64,000 nt of DNA from Bacteroidota bacterium (GCA_026391125.1 JAPLEO010000100.1:1-64000), one strand, 5' to 3'; positions 39,368-49,690 are shown, counted from the first letter of the stretch. Translations and numbers: made by a program. Notes: generated from the letters alone by a model not told the origin.

Positions 39368-40861
39368 ATGAGTAGAGATCATCAACGCATCATACAAGAA
39401 GCCAATGCACATTACATGCAACAGCAAACCCGTAGGCATTTCTTTAGGGAATGCGCAACTGGTATGGGCGCCATGGCATTAGGTTCTTTTTTAGGAGGCT
39501 GTAATTGGTTGGCATCAAAAGATCCTAGCTTATTGCAAACGAATCCACTCATGGCACATGCACCTCATTTTGCAGGCAAAGCAAAATCAGTGATCTATTT
39601 GCACATGGCAGGAGCACCATCACAATTAGAGTTATTCGACTTTAAACCTGATTTGATGAAGCTCGACGGACAAGACTGTCCGCAATCACTTTTAGAAGGA
39701 AAAAAATTCGCATTCATACGTGGTGTTCCTAAAATGATGGGACCACAAGCAAGTTTCAAACAACACGGACAAAGTGGTGCATGGATCTCTGAACATCTTC
39801 CACATCTTTCAACTGTTGCTGATGAACTCAGTTTTTTGAAAGCCGTTCAAACAGATCAATTTAATCATGGTCCTGCACAGTTATTAATGCATACAGGTGT
39901 GCCAAGATTGGGTAGACCATCCATGGGGTCTTGGGTTACTTACGGATTGGGCTCTGAAAATAATAATCTTCCTGGTTTTGTTGTATTAACATCAGGCGGA
40001 AAAAATCCGGATGCTGGAAAGAGTGTTTGGGGCAACGGATTTTTGCCATCGGTATACCAAGGTGTTCAATGTAGAACAGAAGGCGATCCAGTTTTATTTT
40101 TAAAAGACCCTGCGGGCATGGATCGTGATCTGCGTAAAGCTTCGATCGATGCGATCAATGAGGCAAATAAATTAACCTACGAAGAATTTCAAGACCCTGA
40201 AACCGTTTCTAGGATCGCACAATACGAAATGGCGTATCGCATGCAAATAGAAGTGCCCGAAACGATGAACATCAATAATGAGCCAGCATATATTCATGAG
40301 ATGTACGGTACTAAACCCGGACAAGCATGCTTTGCTAATAATGTTTTGTTAGCTAGAAAGTTGGTAGAAAAAGGAGTGCGTTTTGTACAATTATTTGATT
40401 GGGGTTGGGATAGTCATGGCACAGAAGAAAATTTAGCAATCGATTTTGGATTTGTCAATAAGTGTAGAGCAACTGATAAGCCTATCACGGCATTATTATT
40501 AGACCTTAAACAAAGAGGATTGCTCGATGAAACATTAGTTGTTTGGGGTGGTGAGTTTGGAAGAACTCCGATGTTAGAAAATCGTGACGGTAAAAAGAAT
40601 CCATTTAAAGGAAGAGATCACCACACCGAAGCATTCACGATGTGGTTGGCAGGTGGTGGAATTAAAAGAGGCTTCAGTTTTGGAGAAACAGATGAGATTG
40701 GATACAGTGCCATCAGTGGCAAAGTAACAGCACACGATATTCAAGCAACCATCTTGCATCAATTAGGATTTGATCATGAGAAGTTGGTATATCAGTATCA
40801 AGGTAGGCCATTCCGATTAACAGATGTACACGGTAAAGTAATCAATGAAATAGTTGCCTAA
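39368..40861 (+). CDS. DUF1501 protein with Tat-like signal
   Basis: 497 aa. A twin-arginine segment (TRRHFFRECATGMGAMALG) followed by a Cys (FLGGC) suggests Tat export and perhaps lipidation. The DUF1501 body shows the sulfatase/phosphatase-like metal-site strings typical of the family (QTDQFNHGPAQLLMHTG, FDWGWDSHG, VVWGGEFGRTPM, GRDHHTEAFTMWLAGGG). DUF1501 belongs to the alkaline-phosphatase-like superfamily; its activity is not established. Translationally close (3 nt) to the PSCyt1/DUF1549/DUF1553 gene, the usual partner. Confidence 0.92.
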   Translation: MSRDHQRIIQEANAHYMQQQTRRHFFRECATGMGAMALGSFLGGCNWLASKDPSLLQTNPLMAHAPHFAGKAKSVIYLHMAGAPSQLELFDFKPDLMKLDGQDCPQSLLEGKKFAFIRGVPKMMGPQASFKQHGQSGAWISEHLPHLSTVADELSFLKAVQTDQFNHGPAQLLMHTGVPRLGRPSMGSWVTYGLGSENNNLPGFVVLTSGGKNPDAGKSVWGNGFLPSVYQGVQCRTEGDPVLFLKDPAGMDRDLRKASIDAINEANKLTYEEFQDPETVSRIAQYEMAYRMQIEVPETMNINNEPAYIHEMYGTKPGQACFANNVLLARKLVEKGVRFVQLFDWGWDSHGTEENLAIDFGFVNKCRATDKPITALLLDLKQRGLLDETLVVWGGEFGRTPMLENRDGKKNPFKGRDHHTEAFTMWLAGGGIKRGFSFGETDEIGYSAISGKVTAHDIQATILHQLGFDHEKLVYQYQGRPFRLTDVHGKVINEIVA

Positions 40862-40907
40862 AAAAAATAGGACTTCATCAAAATAACAGTTGATAAATAC
40901 TTGATTT

Positions 40908-41843
40908 ATGAGTCTGAACAGAAGAAAATTTTTATCTATCGCAGGAACAACAGCAGCAATTGTTGCAAGCCCCTGGGAGTCTTTGATTGCAAGCAGTCCG
41001 GCCTTCAAAGTACCCGCTGATTTTAGCATTAAGATCATGGGAACCAACTGGGGTTTTGATGGCTCAGTTGATGCATTTTGTGCAAAAGCAAAAGCAGCTG
41101 GTTATGATGGTATTGAAATGTGGTGGCCGGGTGATGTTAAAAGTCAGACTGATCTATTTGCTGCATTAAAAAAACACCAACTGGCTATTGGATTTCTATG
41201 TGGTGTAGGTGATTCAAATCCAGAGCAGCATTTAGTTGCGTTTACAAAAATGATCAGCGAATGTGCGAATCAAACGATACAGAGGCCACTATATATTAAT
41301 TGTCATTCAGGCAGAGATTATTTTCCAGAAGAGATCAATAATAAGATTATTCAATACACGATTCATCTTGCAAAATCAACAGAGATCAAGATCTGTCACG
41401 AATCGCATCGCTCTCGTATTTTGTTTGCCGCACATGTGGCAAAGGAATACATTCAACGATTCAATGATCTACGTATGACGCTCGATATTTCTCATTGGTG
41501 TAACGTCCATGAATCATTATTGCATGATCAAGAAGATACCGTGCAATTGGCATTAACAAGAGTGGATCATATTCATGCAAGGGTTGGTCACCCAGAAGGT
41601 CCACAAGTCAGTGATCCTCGTGCACCAGAATGGGAGAGTGCTGTGAAGCGACATTTGGAATGGTGGGATAAGGTTGTAGAAGATAAAATCAAATCGGGTG
41701 CAAAACAGTTGACGATCTTAACTGAGTTTGGTCCGCCCGACTACATGCCTACATTACCTTATACCAGGCAACCATTAGCCGATCAGTGGGCCATCAATGT
41801 TCACATGATGCAGTTGTTGCGAAAAAGATATCAGGCCTTATAG
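40908..41843 (+). CDS. Exported sugar phosphate isomerase/epimerase-family TIM barrel
   Basis: 311 aa. An RRKFL twin-arginine-like signal is followed by a hydrophobic stretch (SIAGTTAAIVASPWESLIA). The TIM-barrel AP_endonuc_2 fold is indicated by GYDGIEMWWPG, LKICHESHRSRILF-like strand ends (EIKICHESHRSR), LDISHWCNVHESL, VDHIHARVGHPEGPQ and LTEFGPP, which supply His/Glu/Asp metal ligands. Periplasmic homologues act on keto-sugars or glycosides. It is 46 nt after the DUF1501 gene, in the same direction, and is probably part of the same pathway. Confidence 0.87.
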   Translation: MSLNRRKFLSIAGTTAAIVASPWESLIASSPAFKVPADFSIKIMGTNWGFDGSVDAFCAKAKAAGYDGIEMWWPGDVKSQTDLFAALKKHQLAIGFLCGVGDSNPEQHLVAFTKMISECANQTIQRPLYINCHSGRDYFPEEINNKIIQYTIHLAKSTEIKICHESHRSRILFAAHVAKEYIQRFNDLRMTLDISHWCNVHESLLHDQEDTVQLALTRVDHIHARVGHPEGPQVSDPRAPEWESAVKRHLEWWDKVVEDKIKSGAKQLTILTEFGPPDYMPTLPYTRQPLADQWAINVHMMQLLRKRYQAL

Positions 41844-41899
41844 AATCAGAAAATATTTTTTGAATTTAAGCACCTGTTTAATTTAGAACTGTCGCATTT

Positions 41900-43300
41900 A
41901 TGATCACATCAATTATTTCACATTTTCATCCGGTGTTGGTACACTTGCCCATTGGGATTTTATTACTGGCAGTTTTGTTTCATTGGTTGAGTACCAAAGA
42001 AAAGTATGCTGCACTTGCAGCTGCTATTCCAATTGCTTATTTAGCAGGATCTATTACTGCAATTCTTTCTTGCATTACAGGATATTTATTATCAGGTACT
42101 GGCGAGTATGATGAAACTACTTTGAATTTGCACCAATGGATGGGGATCCTCGTTGCATTTAGTTCTGCAGCTGGTTATTTGTTCGCATGTAACAATAATG
42201 CCCTACAATTAAAATGGGTATCTTTTTTATTGTTGGGATTATTGACCGTTACGGGTCATTTAGGGGGAACCTTAACACATGGAGAAGGTTATTTATGGAA
42301 GACTGAGTCGGCCGATAAAAAAGATTCCACAGCAGTGATAAAACCTATTGCGAATGCACAGGAGGCCGTTGTTTATAAAGAGATCATTCAGCCAATGCTT
42401 GAAACAAAATGTTATAAATGTCATGCAGCAACCAAGCAAAAAGGCGGACTAAGATTAGACGCCGAATCGTGGATTTTGAAAGGCGGGAAAAATGGAAAAG
42501 TGATAGTGCCTGGAAGTATTGATAGCAGTAAGGCATATCAACGCATCATATTAGATCCTATCGAAGAAAAACATATGCCGCCGAAAGGCAAGCCACAGCT
42601 AACTGAGCAAGAACGTTTGTTAATGCAGTGGTGGATTTCAACAGGTGCTGACTTCAGCAAAAAGTCGAAAGATTTTACACAAACAGCAGCTATTAAAACT
42701 GCATTGAGTGCTTTAGAAAAATCGGAATCTGTGGCAACTAAAAGGGCAGATATTCCACAAGAAGAAGTAACAAAAGCCAGTGAAACGATATTAGAATCAT
42801 TAAGAAAAAACTCTGTCACCGTATTTGAGATTTCAGCAAATAGTAATTGGTTGAGTGCCAATTTTGTGAATTGCACCAAATGGAATCGTGAAATAGAGAA
42901 AAATATATCTTCTTTAAAAGAGCAATTGATCTGGTTGAAAATTCCTGGTGCTCAATTGCAAGAAAGTTCGTGGAAAACTATAGCGGGACTAACTAATCTA
43001 AGAAGACTAAGTGCTGAACATTCTAATATTACAGATAAAGATTTGGAGCATCTTAGTTCCTTAAATCAGTTGCAATATTTAAACCTGGTGGATACTAAAA
43101 TAACTGCTAAGGGTTTGATGCAATTAAAGGCTAATTCGAATCTTACTAACTTGTTTTTAAGTCGCACTGGTATTGGAGCTCAGGATTTCAATACTGTAAA
43201 ATTAAAGTTTCCAAAAGCCGTCATAGATACAGGTGGGTATAATGTACCATTTATTGCTACAGATACACAACAATTGCATCCAAAAACTGACATGAAATAA
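41900..43300 (+). CDS. DUF2231 membrane domain fused to PSCyt1 heme-c domain and leucine-rich repeats
   Basis: 466 aa. Residues 1-~135 are four membrane helices of DUF2231 type (HFHPVLVHLPIGILLLAVLF; conserved His in helices, and GHLGGTLTHGEGY). A PSCyt1 domain with one heme motif CYKCH (~171-175) and HMPPKGKPQL follows. The C-terminal ~130 residues contain leucine-rich-repeat-like units (LTNLRRLSAEHSNITDKDLE; LNQLQYLNLVDTKITAKGLM; SNLTNLFLSRTGI). Likely passes electrons from a periplasmic oxidation to the membrane (inference). Followed by the GMC oxidoreductase gene. Confidence 0.87.
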   Translation: MITSIISHFHPVLVHLPIGILLLAVLFHWLSTKEKYAALAAAIPIAYLAGSITAILSCITGYLLSGTGEYDETTLNLHQWMGILVAFSSAAGYLFACNNNALQLKWVSFLLLGLLTVTGHLGGTLTHGEGYLWKTESADKKDSTAVIKPIANAQEAVVYKEIIQPMLETKCYKCHAATKQKGGLRLDAESWILKGGKNGKVIVPGSIDSSKAYQRIILDPIEEKHMPPKGKPQLTEQERLLMQWWISTGADFSKKSKDFTQTAAIKTALSALEKSESVATKRADIPQEEVTKASETILESLRKNSVTVFEISANSNWLSANFVNCTKWNREIEKNISSLKEQLIWLKIPGAQLQESSWKTIAGLTNLRRLSAEHSNITDKDLEHLSSLNQLQYLNLVDTKITAKGLMQLKANSNLTNLFLSRTGIGAQDFNTVKLKFPKAVIDTGGYNVPFIATDTQQLHPKTDMK

Positions 43301-43301
43301 T

Positions 43302-43326
43302 TACTCAATTTCCTCTAAATTGAGTA
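43302..43326 (+). promoter_or_regulatory. Hairpin immediately after the DUF2231-cytochrome stop
   Basis: Perfect 10-bp stem (TACTCAATTT / AAATTGAGTA) with a 5-nt loop, starting 1-2 nt after the stop and 34 nt before the TTG start of the GMC gene. No T-run follows. It could reduce but not abolish read-through, or protect the upstream mRNA. Confidence 0.45.
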
Positions 43327-43359
43327 GTCTAATAATTCATCAACCAATACTTTAATACT

Positions 43360-45027
43360 TTGCCATCATCTAATCATTTCGATGCAATTGTAGTTGGCTC
43401 TGGAATTTCCGGAGGCTGGGCTGCAAAGGAATTGACCGAACATGGTCTTCAAACTTTATTACTTGAAAGGGGGCGTAATGTCGAACACATCAAAGATTAT
43501 CAAGGCACAGAAAAAGATCCCTGGGATCTTACACATCGCAATGATATTACTCAGGATGATAAACAAAGATCTCCTATACAAAGTAGGGTATATGCCTACG
43601 ATGAAGTGTCGAAGAAGTTTTTTGTGAACGATATTGAAAATCCGTACACCCAAAAAAAGCCTTTCGATTGGATTCGCGGAAATCATGTAGGCGGTCGTTC
43701 CTTAATGTGGGGCCGTCAAAGTTATCGTTGGAGTGATCTTGACTTTGAAGCAAACGGTAAAGATGGTTTCGGAACTGATTGGCCAATTCGATATAGTGAT
43801 CTTGCACCATGGTATAGTTATGTAGAAAAGTTTGCAGGAATCAGTGGAAATAAAGATGGTGTTTTTAATTTACCTGATGGAGAGTTTCTTCCTGGGATGG
43901 AAATGAATTGTCTAGAACAAATGGTGACTGAAAAACTTAAAACTAAAATGGGCCGTCCCATGATTATTGGGAGAACTGCCAATCATACAGCGAAAATTGG
44001 AACAAGAGGTCCCTGCCAGTTTCGAAATAAATGTCACCAAGGATGTCCCTTCGGAGGTTATTTTAGTTCAAATTCTGCTACTCTTCCAGCTGCTGCAGCA
44101 ACTGGTAATTTAACTCTTCGGCCAAATGCAATCACCACTGAAATTTTATATGACAAAGAAACAAAACGCGCAAAGGGAGTACGCATTTTAGATGCCGAAA
44201 CCAACAAAACAGAAGAGTATTTTGCAAAAGTGATATTTTTAAATGCTTCAACTTTAGGAACTGCACACATATTATTAAATTCAACTTCAGATGTTTTTCC
44301 AAATGGATTTGGAAATGGTAGCCAACAAGTAGGGCATAATCTAATGGATCATCATTATGGAGTTGGGGCATATGGAGATTATGATGGATTTCTAGATAAG
44401 TATACTTTTGGAAGAAGACCAAATGGAATATATATTCCTCGATTTAGAAATTTAGATGGAGGTTCTTCTGCTGGCTATCTAAGAGGATTTGGCTACCAAG
44501 GTGGTGCATCCCGTGGGAGTGGTAATTCTAATGCCATTGGTGTTGAATTAAAAGAAAGTATTACTGAACCTGGCAAATGGTCTTTTGGTATAGGCTCATG
44601 GGGTGAGCATCTTCCTTATTATGAAAATAAAGTAACACTTATTCAAAATAAAAAAGACAAATGGGGTTTACCTACATTAGAAATTGATTGTGAATTTAAG
44701 GAGAATGAAAAAAAGATGCGCGTTGATATGAGAAACAGTGCAGTTGAAATGTTAGAAACTGCCGGTATTAAAAATGTAGGTTCATACGATGGGATGCCCG
44801 CACCCGGTTTTTGCATTCATGAAATGGGTACAGCTCGAATGGGGAAAGATCCTAAAACATCTGTACTTAATAAATGGAACCAAATGCACGAAGCTAAAAA
44901 TGTATTTATTACAGATGGTTCATGCATGGCTTCTTCAGCATGTCAAAATCCATCCCTAACTTATATGGCATTAACTGCAAGAGCTGTTGATTATACAGTG
45001 AGTGAACTAAAAAAAGGAAATTTATAA
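43360..45027 (+). CDS. GMC-family FAD-dependent oxidoreductase
   Basis: 555 aa, starting at a TTG (no in-frame ATG fits the Rossmann start). FAD-binding GSGISGG (13-19) and LLLERG follow the start. GNHVGGRSLMWGRQSYRW is the conserved flavin loop. C-terminal FCIHEMGTARMG and NPSLTYMALTARA hold the catalytic His/Asn region. Resembles sugar or gluconate 2-dehydrogenase-like GMC enzymes, which oxidise sugar hydroxyls and pass electrons to cytochromes. The neighbouring heme-c proteins fit as acceptors. No signal peptide is visible, so its location (cytoplasmic or co-exported) is uncertain. Confidence 0.9.
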   Translation: MPSSNHFDAIVVGSGISGGWAAKELTEHGLQTLLLERGRNVEHIKDYQGTEKDPWDLTHRNDITQDDKQRSPIQSRVYAYDEVSKKFFVNDIENPYTQKKPFDWIRGNHVGGRSLMWGRQSYRWSDLDFEANGKDGFGTDWPIRYSDLAPWYSYVEKFAGISGNKDGVFNLPDGEFLPGMEMNCLEQMVTEKLKTKMGRPMIIGRTANHTAKIGTRGPCQFRNKCHQGCPFGGYFSSNSATLPAAAATGNLTLRPNAITTEILYDKETKRAKGVRILDAETNKTEEYFAKVIFLNASTLGTAHILLNSTSDVFPNGFGNGSQQVGHNLMDHHYGVGAYGDYDGFLDKYTFGRRPNGIYIPRFRNLDGGSSAGYLRGFGYQGGASRGSGNSNAIGVELKESITEPGKWSFGIGSWGEHLPYYENKVTLIQNKKDKWGLPTLEIDCEFKENEKKMRVDMRNSAVEMLETAGIKNVGSYDGMPAPGFCIHEMGTARMGKDPKTSVLNKWNQMHEAKNVFITDGSCMASSACQNPSLTYMALTARAVDYTVSELKKGNL

Positions 45028-45050
45028 GAACCAGAGGTATATATTAAATA

Positions 45051-45086
45051 AAAAGGTGAAGACTTATTTCGTTCTTCACCTTTTTT
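45051..45086. terminator. Bidirectional terminator between the GMC gene and fumC
   Basis: Perfect 12-bp stem (AAAAGGTGAAGA with its complement, 45051-45062 and 45073-45084) and a 10-nt loop, with T-runs on both strands. It ends the two convergent genes. Confidence 0.85.
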
Positions 45087-45104
45087 ATTTTTAATCTTTC
45101 ATTT

Positions 45105-46505
45105 TTACTTTATCTCTCCCACCATCTGCGCTGGCACTACCCATTCGTCGAATTGTTCTGGCGTTACGTATCCCAATTTCACCGCCATCTCTTTCAAAGT
45201 TGTTCCTTCTTTGTGTGCTGTTTGTGCAATTTCTGCTGCTTTGTAATAACCGATTTTGGTATTCAAAGAAGTAACCAGCATCAAGCTATTGTCCACATGT
45301 TTTTTGATATTAGCTTCGATAGGGGCTAATCCTACAGCACATTTATCATTAAAGCTTACACAACCATCTCCAATTAATCTTGCACTGTGTAAGAAGTTAT
45401 AGATCATCACTGGTTTGAAAACGTTTAATTCAAAATGACCAGTAGCGCCTCCAATATTGATGGCCACATCGTTGCCCATTACCTGGGCTGCGATCATGGT
45501 TAGTGCTTCGCACTGAGTTGGGTTTACTTTACCAGGCATGATAGATGAACCAGGTTCGTTATCAGGAATATGCAATTCGCCGATGCCGCTTCTTGGTCCA
45601 GATGAAAGCATACGAATATCATTTGCAATTTTCATCAAGCTCACTGCAACAGTTTTTAATGCACCATGTGCTTCCACAATCGCATCATGTGCAGCCAAAG
45701 CTTCAAATTTATTTTCTGCCGTAACAAAAGGCAAACCAGTTAGGGTAGCAATATGTTTGGCAACATTTACATCATATCCTTTAGGTGTATTGATACCAGT
45801 TCCAACAGCAGTACCACCAAGTGCTAATTCGCTTAAGTGAGCGAGTGTGTTGTTGATGGCTTTAAGTCCGTGTGTTAACTGAGAAACATAACCACTAATT
45901 TCTTGTCCGAGTGTAAGCGGTGTTGCATCCATGAAATGCGTACGACCGATCTTAACAACATGCATAAATTCCTTGCTCTTTGCAGCTAGTGTATCTCTTA
46001 ATTTAGTGATACCAGGAATCGTAGTTTCCAATAAAATTTTATAAGCCGCAATGTGCATGGCTGTAGGGAATGTATCATTAGATGACTGTGATTTGTTCAC
46101 GTCGTCGTTTGGATGCAAAAATTTATCATGGTCTAATAAAGAACCACCTTTGATCACATGGCCGCGATAAGCAACCACTTCATTCACGTTCATATTACTT
46201 TGTGTTCCAGAACCAGTTTGCCAAACTACCAACGGAAACTGACCGTTTAATTTTCCTTCCAAGATCTCATCACAAACTTGTCCGATCAATGTTGCTTTTT
46301 CTTCAGAAAGAACACCAGAGTCGAGATTGGTCAATGCTGCTGCTTTTTTTAGGTAAGCAAAAGCAGCAATAATTTCTTTCGGCATTTTGTTAATGTCTTG
46401 TGCGATCTGAAAGTTTTCGATGCTACGCTGAGTCTGTGCTCCCCAATAAACATCTACCGGTACATTTACCTCTCCCATGGTGTCTTTTTCAATACGGAAT
46501 TCCAT
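45105..46505 (-). CDS. fumC: Class II fumarate hydratase
   Basis: 466 aa, typical length. Interconverts fumarate and malate in the TCA cycle, in the cytoplasm. The fumarase/aspartase signature [15 protein letters not shown] is near residue 317, and [21 protein letters not shown] and [16 protein letters not shown] are all present. The signature is compatible with fumarase and less so with aspartate ammonia-lyase, because of length and the [10 protein letters not shown] form. A TACCTTTG box lies 37 nt upstream. Confidence 0.95.
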   Translation of the reverse strand: MEFRIEKDTMGEVNVPVDVYWGAQTQRSIENFQIAQDINKMPKEIIAAFAYLKKAAALTNLDSGVLSEEKATLIGQVCDEILEGKLNGQFPLVVWQTGSGTQSNMNVNEVVAYRGHVIKGGSLLDHDKFLHPNDDVNKSQSSNDTFPTAMHIAAYKILLETTIPGITKLRDTLAAKSKEFMHVVKIGRTHFMDATPLTLGQEISGYVSQLTHGLKAINNTLAHLSELALGGTAVGTGINTPKGYDVNVAKHIATLTGLPFVTAENKFEALAAHDAIVEAHGALKTVAVSLMKIANDIRMLSSGPRSGIGELHIPDNEPGSSIMPGKVNPTQCEALTMIAAQVMGNDVAINIGGATGHFELNVFKPVMIYNFLHSARLIGDGCVSFNDKCAVGLAPIEANIKKHVDNSLMLVTSLNTKIGYYKAAEIAQTAHKEGTTLKEMAVKLGYVTPEQFDEWVVPAQMVGEIK

Positions 46506-46542
46506 AACTAGTATTTATAAATGTGAATGATTTTTTGCTCCG

Positions 46543-46550
46543 CAAAGGTA
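46543..46550 (-). promoter_or_regulatory. -7 box (TACCTTTG) of fumC
   Basis: Exact TAnnTTTG match, 37 nt before the fumC start. The remainder of the divergent 229-nt region to the M16 gene shows no other clear element. Confidence 0.55.
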
Positions 46551-46734
46551 GTGCAAGTCGCGGATTGGCATCAGATAAAATATTTCCATTCGTCCAATTT
46601 TCTACCCAACCCATATAGAATATTTGATATCTTTCCTATTCTAAAACTATCACCTGAAATGAGTCTTCTTAAAAGTTGAAACAACGTTTAAATCAGGACG
46701 AATTTTAAATGACCCAAACCAAAAAAACTTACTT

Positions 46735-49677
46735 ATGAAATTGATGAAATTATGGCTGGTAATACTGATGGCAGTAAGCATTCAGACATTATCGGCTCAA
46801 GGAAAATTTGAGTGGAAAGAAGCGGTATCAGGGGGCTATACTTATAAATTCGTAAGTAACGACCCTATGAAAGCGCGTTTTTATACCCTTAAAAACGGAC
46901 TAACCGTTGTATTATCAGTAAATAAAAAAGAGCCTAGGATCTCTGTGAAGATCCCAGTTAGGGCAGGTTCGAATACCGACCCTAAGGATCATACAGGTCT
47001 AGCACACTATTTAGAGCATTTGTTATTCAAGGGTACCGACAAATTTGGTACACTCGATTGGGCTAAGGAAAAACCTTTATTGGATCAAATCGATGCTTTA
47101 TACGAGCAATACAATCACACCACCGATTCTGCAAAGCGTAAAGAAATTTATAAGCAGATCGATAAGGTTTCTGGAGAAGCATCAAAATTCGCTATTGCTA
47201 ACGAGTACGACAAGCTAATGGCTGCCATGGGTGCACAAGGTACCAATGCCCATACTTGGGTAGAGGAAACGGTGTACGAAGAAGATGTACCATCGAATGC
47301 TTTGAATAAATTTTTGACCGTTCAAGCAGAACGTTTCAGAAATCCTATTCTACGTATTTTCCATACCGAGTTGGAAGCTGTGTATGAAGAAAAAAATAGG
47401 TCACTCGATAATGATGGAAGTAAGAGTAACGAAGCCATGTATGCTGCTTTGTTTCCTACGCATAACTACGGACAACAAACTACCATCGGAACCATCGAAC
47501 ATTTAAAGAACCCTTCTTTGAATGCTATTCGCGATTACTATTACAAATATTATGTGCCTAATAATATGGCCATTGTAATGGTAGGGGATTTAGATCCAGA
47601 TGCGACTATTAAAATGCTGGATGAAAAATTCAGTTACATGAAACCAAAACCGGTAGATGAATACAAACCTGCACCAGAGAAGGCCTTGGCCGGACCAGTT
47701 GTGAATGAAGTATTCGGACCATCAGCTGAATCAATGCGGATTGGTTATCGTACTGCAGGTGCTGATACCAAAGATGAAATGATGGCAGATCTATTGTCTT
47801 CTGTTTTGTCAAATGGTAAAGCAGGTTTGTTGGATTTGAATTTAAACAAACAACAAAAAGTGTTGGGTGCAAGTGCAGGTGTTCGGCCGTTTAAAGACTA
47901 TGGCATTTTTGTACTATCTGCTTCTCCTAAACAAGGTCAAACCCTTGAACAAGTGAAAGACCTTTTAATGGAGCAGCTCGAGATTGTTAAGAAAGGAAAT
48001 TTTGATGAATCACTTATCAAAGCAATTGTTGCAAATGAAAAATTGGCACAACTGCAAGGCATAGAAAACAACGACAATCGAGCTTCCATCATTACAGATG
48101 TGTTTATTAAAAGTAAAGGACTAGGTTGGAAAAACAGTGTAGCCCAACAAGACGATATGGCTAAAGTAACTAAGAAAGAATTAGTAGACTTTGCTAATAA
48201 ATTTTTTGGAGACAATAATTATGTGGTGGTATACAAACGTAAAGGTGTTGACAAGAGTATCGTAAAAGTTGACAAGCCAACTATCACACCTGTAGAAACC
48301 AATGCCGGAAAGCAATCGCCATTTGTAAAGCAAGTGAACGATATGCCATTACTAACTGTAAAGCCTGTATTCTTAGATTTTAATAAAGATCTACAGAAAT
48401 CAAAAGTGGGTAAGGCAGATGTTTTATATGTACAGAATAAAGACAATAGCTTATTCCGTTTGTACTATAAGTTTGATATCGGAAGTTGGAATTACAAATT
48501 GTTGCCATTAGCAGTACAGTATTTGCAATTCTTGAATACCGATAAATATACTGCTGAGCAGATCAGTAAGGAATTTTATAATCTCGCATGTTCTTATAAT
48601 GTAGGACCAGGTTCTGAAGAATCAATGGTTTCCATTACTGGATTGCAAGAAAACTTCGACAAGGCAGTTGGTCTGTTTGAATACGTGATCAAAAATTGTA
48701 AAGAAGATAATGCAGCTTTAGAAGGATTGAAAAATCGTTTAGCTAAATCAAGAGCCAATAGCAAATTAAATAAAGCCGCCATCATTGGTGCATTGAGAAG
48801 CTATGGTATTTATGGTGCGAAAAATCCAACCAATTATACTTTGTCAGATGATGAGATCAAAAATTTAAAGGCTTCTGATTTGGTTGCGATCTTACATGGT
48901 CTATTGAACTTCGAGCACAAGATCATTTACTACGGACCGCAAGCTTTACCTGCTTTCAATGCCAGCGTTGCTAAAGTTCATACCCTTCCTGCAACATGGG
49001 CTACAGCCGCACCTGCAGTTAAGTTTGAGCGAATTAAGCAAACCAAGAATGAAGTATTATTCGCAGACTACGATATGGTACAAGCAGAAATTTATTGGTT
49101 GCGTTCTTTAGATAATTATGATGCTAAAAAAGAAGCAACAGTAAATTTATTCAATAATTACTTTGGTGCGGGAAGTATGGGTGCCATTGTATTCCAGACC
49201 ATTCGTGAATCAAAGGCTTTGGCATATTCAACAGGTGCTGTTTTGCAAACTCCTGCTAAAAAAGAAGATCCTTTTTCATTCCTAGCTTATGTAGGAACGC
49301 AAGCAGACAAATTGAATGATGCGATCGTTGGAATGAATGAATTATTGACCGATCTTCCAAAGAATGAGCAATCATTAAGCGATGCTAAAAAATCGATGAT
49401 GAAAGATCTTGAAACAGAAAGGATCAACAACGATAATATCATCTTCACTTATTTAGCATACAAGAAAAAAGGAATTGAATACGACTTACGCAAAGACATC
49501 TATACGCAAGCCAACAAATTAACTTTCGACGATCTGAAACAATTACACGCAACATCTATATCTGGTAAGCCATTTACCTACACAGTTGTTGGATCGGATA
49601 AGAAGATTAAGATGGAGGATCTTAAGAAGTATGGAGAGGTTAGACGTCTCAACTTAGATGAATTGTTTGGGTACTAG
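46735..49677 (+). CDS. Secreted M16-family zinc metalloprotease
   Basis: 980 aa with a signal peptide (MKLMKLWLVILMAVSIQTLSA). The inverted zinc motif HxxEH is HYLEH at 91-95, with the third ligand Glu in the following ELEAVYEEKNRSLDND block. Two M16 halves are visible; the second starts near residue 540 and lacks the HxxEH, as usual for pitrilysin/insulinase relatives. Predicted periplasmic oligopeptide degradation. Downstream lie the 26-nt purine repeat and a terminator palindrome. Confidence 0.92.
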   Translation: MKLMKLWLVILMAVSIQTLSAQGKFEWKEAVSGGYTYKFVSNDPMKARFYTLKNGLTVVLSVNKKEPRISVKIPVRAGSNTDPKDHTGLAHYLEHLLFKGTDKFGTLDWAKEKPLLDQIDALYEQYNHTTDSAKRKEIYKQIDKVSGEASKFAIANEYDKLMAAMGAQGTNAHTWVEETVYEEDVPSNALNKFLTVQAERFRNPILRIFHTELEAVYEEKNRSLDNDGSKSNEAMYAALFPTHNYGQQTTIGTIEHLKNPSLNAIRDYYYKYYVPNNMAIVMVGDLDPDATIKMLDEKFSYMKPKPVDEYKPAPEKALAGPVVNEVFGPSAESMRIGYRTAGADTKDEMMADLLSSVLSNGKAGLLDLNLNKQQKVLGASAGVRPFKDYGIFVLSASPKQGQTLEQVKDLLMEQLEIVKKGNFDESLIKAIVANEKLAQLQGIENNDNRASIITDVFIKSKGLGWKNSVAQQDDMAKVTKKELVDFANKFFGDNNYVVVYKRKGVDKSIVKVDKPTITPVETNAGKQSPFVKQVNDMPLLTVKPVFLDFNKDLQKSKVGKADVLYVQNKDNSLFRLYYKFDIGSWNYKLLPLAVQYLQFLNTDKYTAEQISKEFYNLACSYNVGPGSEESMVSITGLQENFDKAVGLFEYVIKNCKEDNAALEGLKNRLAKSRANSKLNKAAIIGALRSYGIYGAKNPTNYTLSDDEIKNLKASDLVAILHGLLNFEHKIIYYGPQALPAFNASVAKVHTLPATWATAAPAVKFERIKQTKNEVLFADYDMVQAEIYWLRSLDNYDAKKEATVNLFNNYFGAGSMGAIVFQTIRESKALAYSTGAVLQTPAKKEDPFSFLAYVGTQADKLNDAIVGMNELLTDLPKNEQSLSDAKKSMMKDLETERINNDNIIFTYLAYKKKGIEYDLRKDIYTQANKLTFDDLKQLHATSISGKPFTYTVVGSDKKIKMEDLKKYGEVRRLNLDELFGY

Positions 49678-49690
49678 ATTTTAGATAAAA

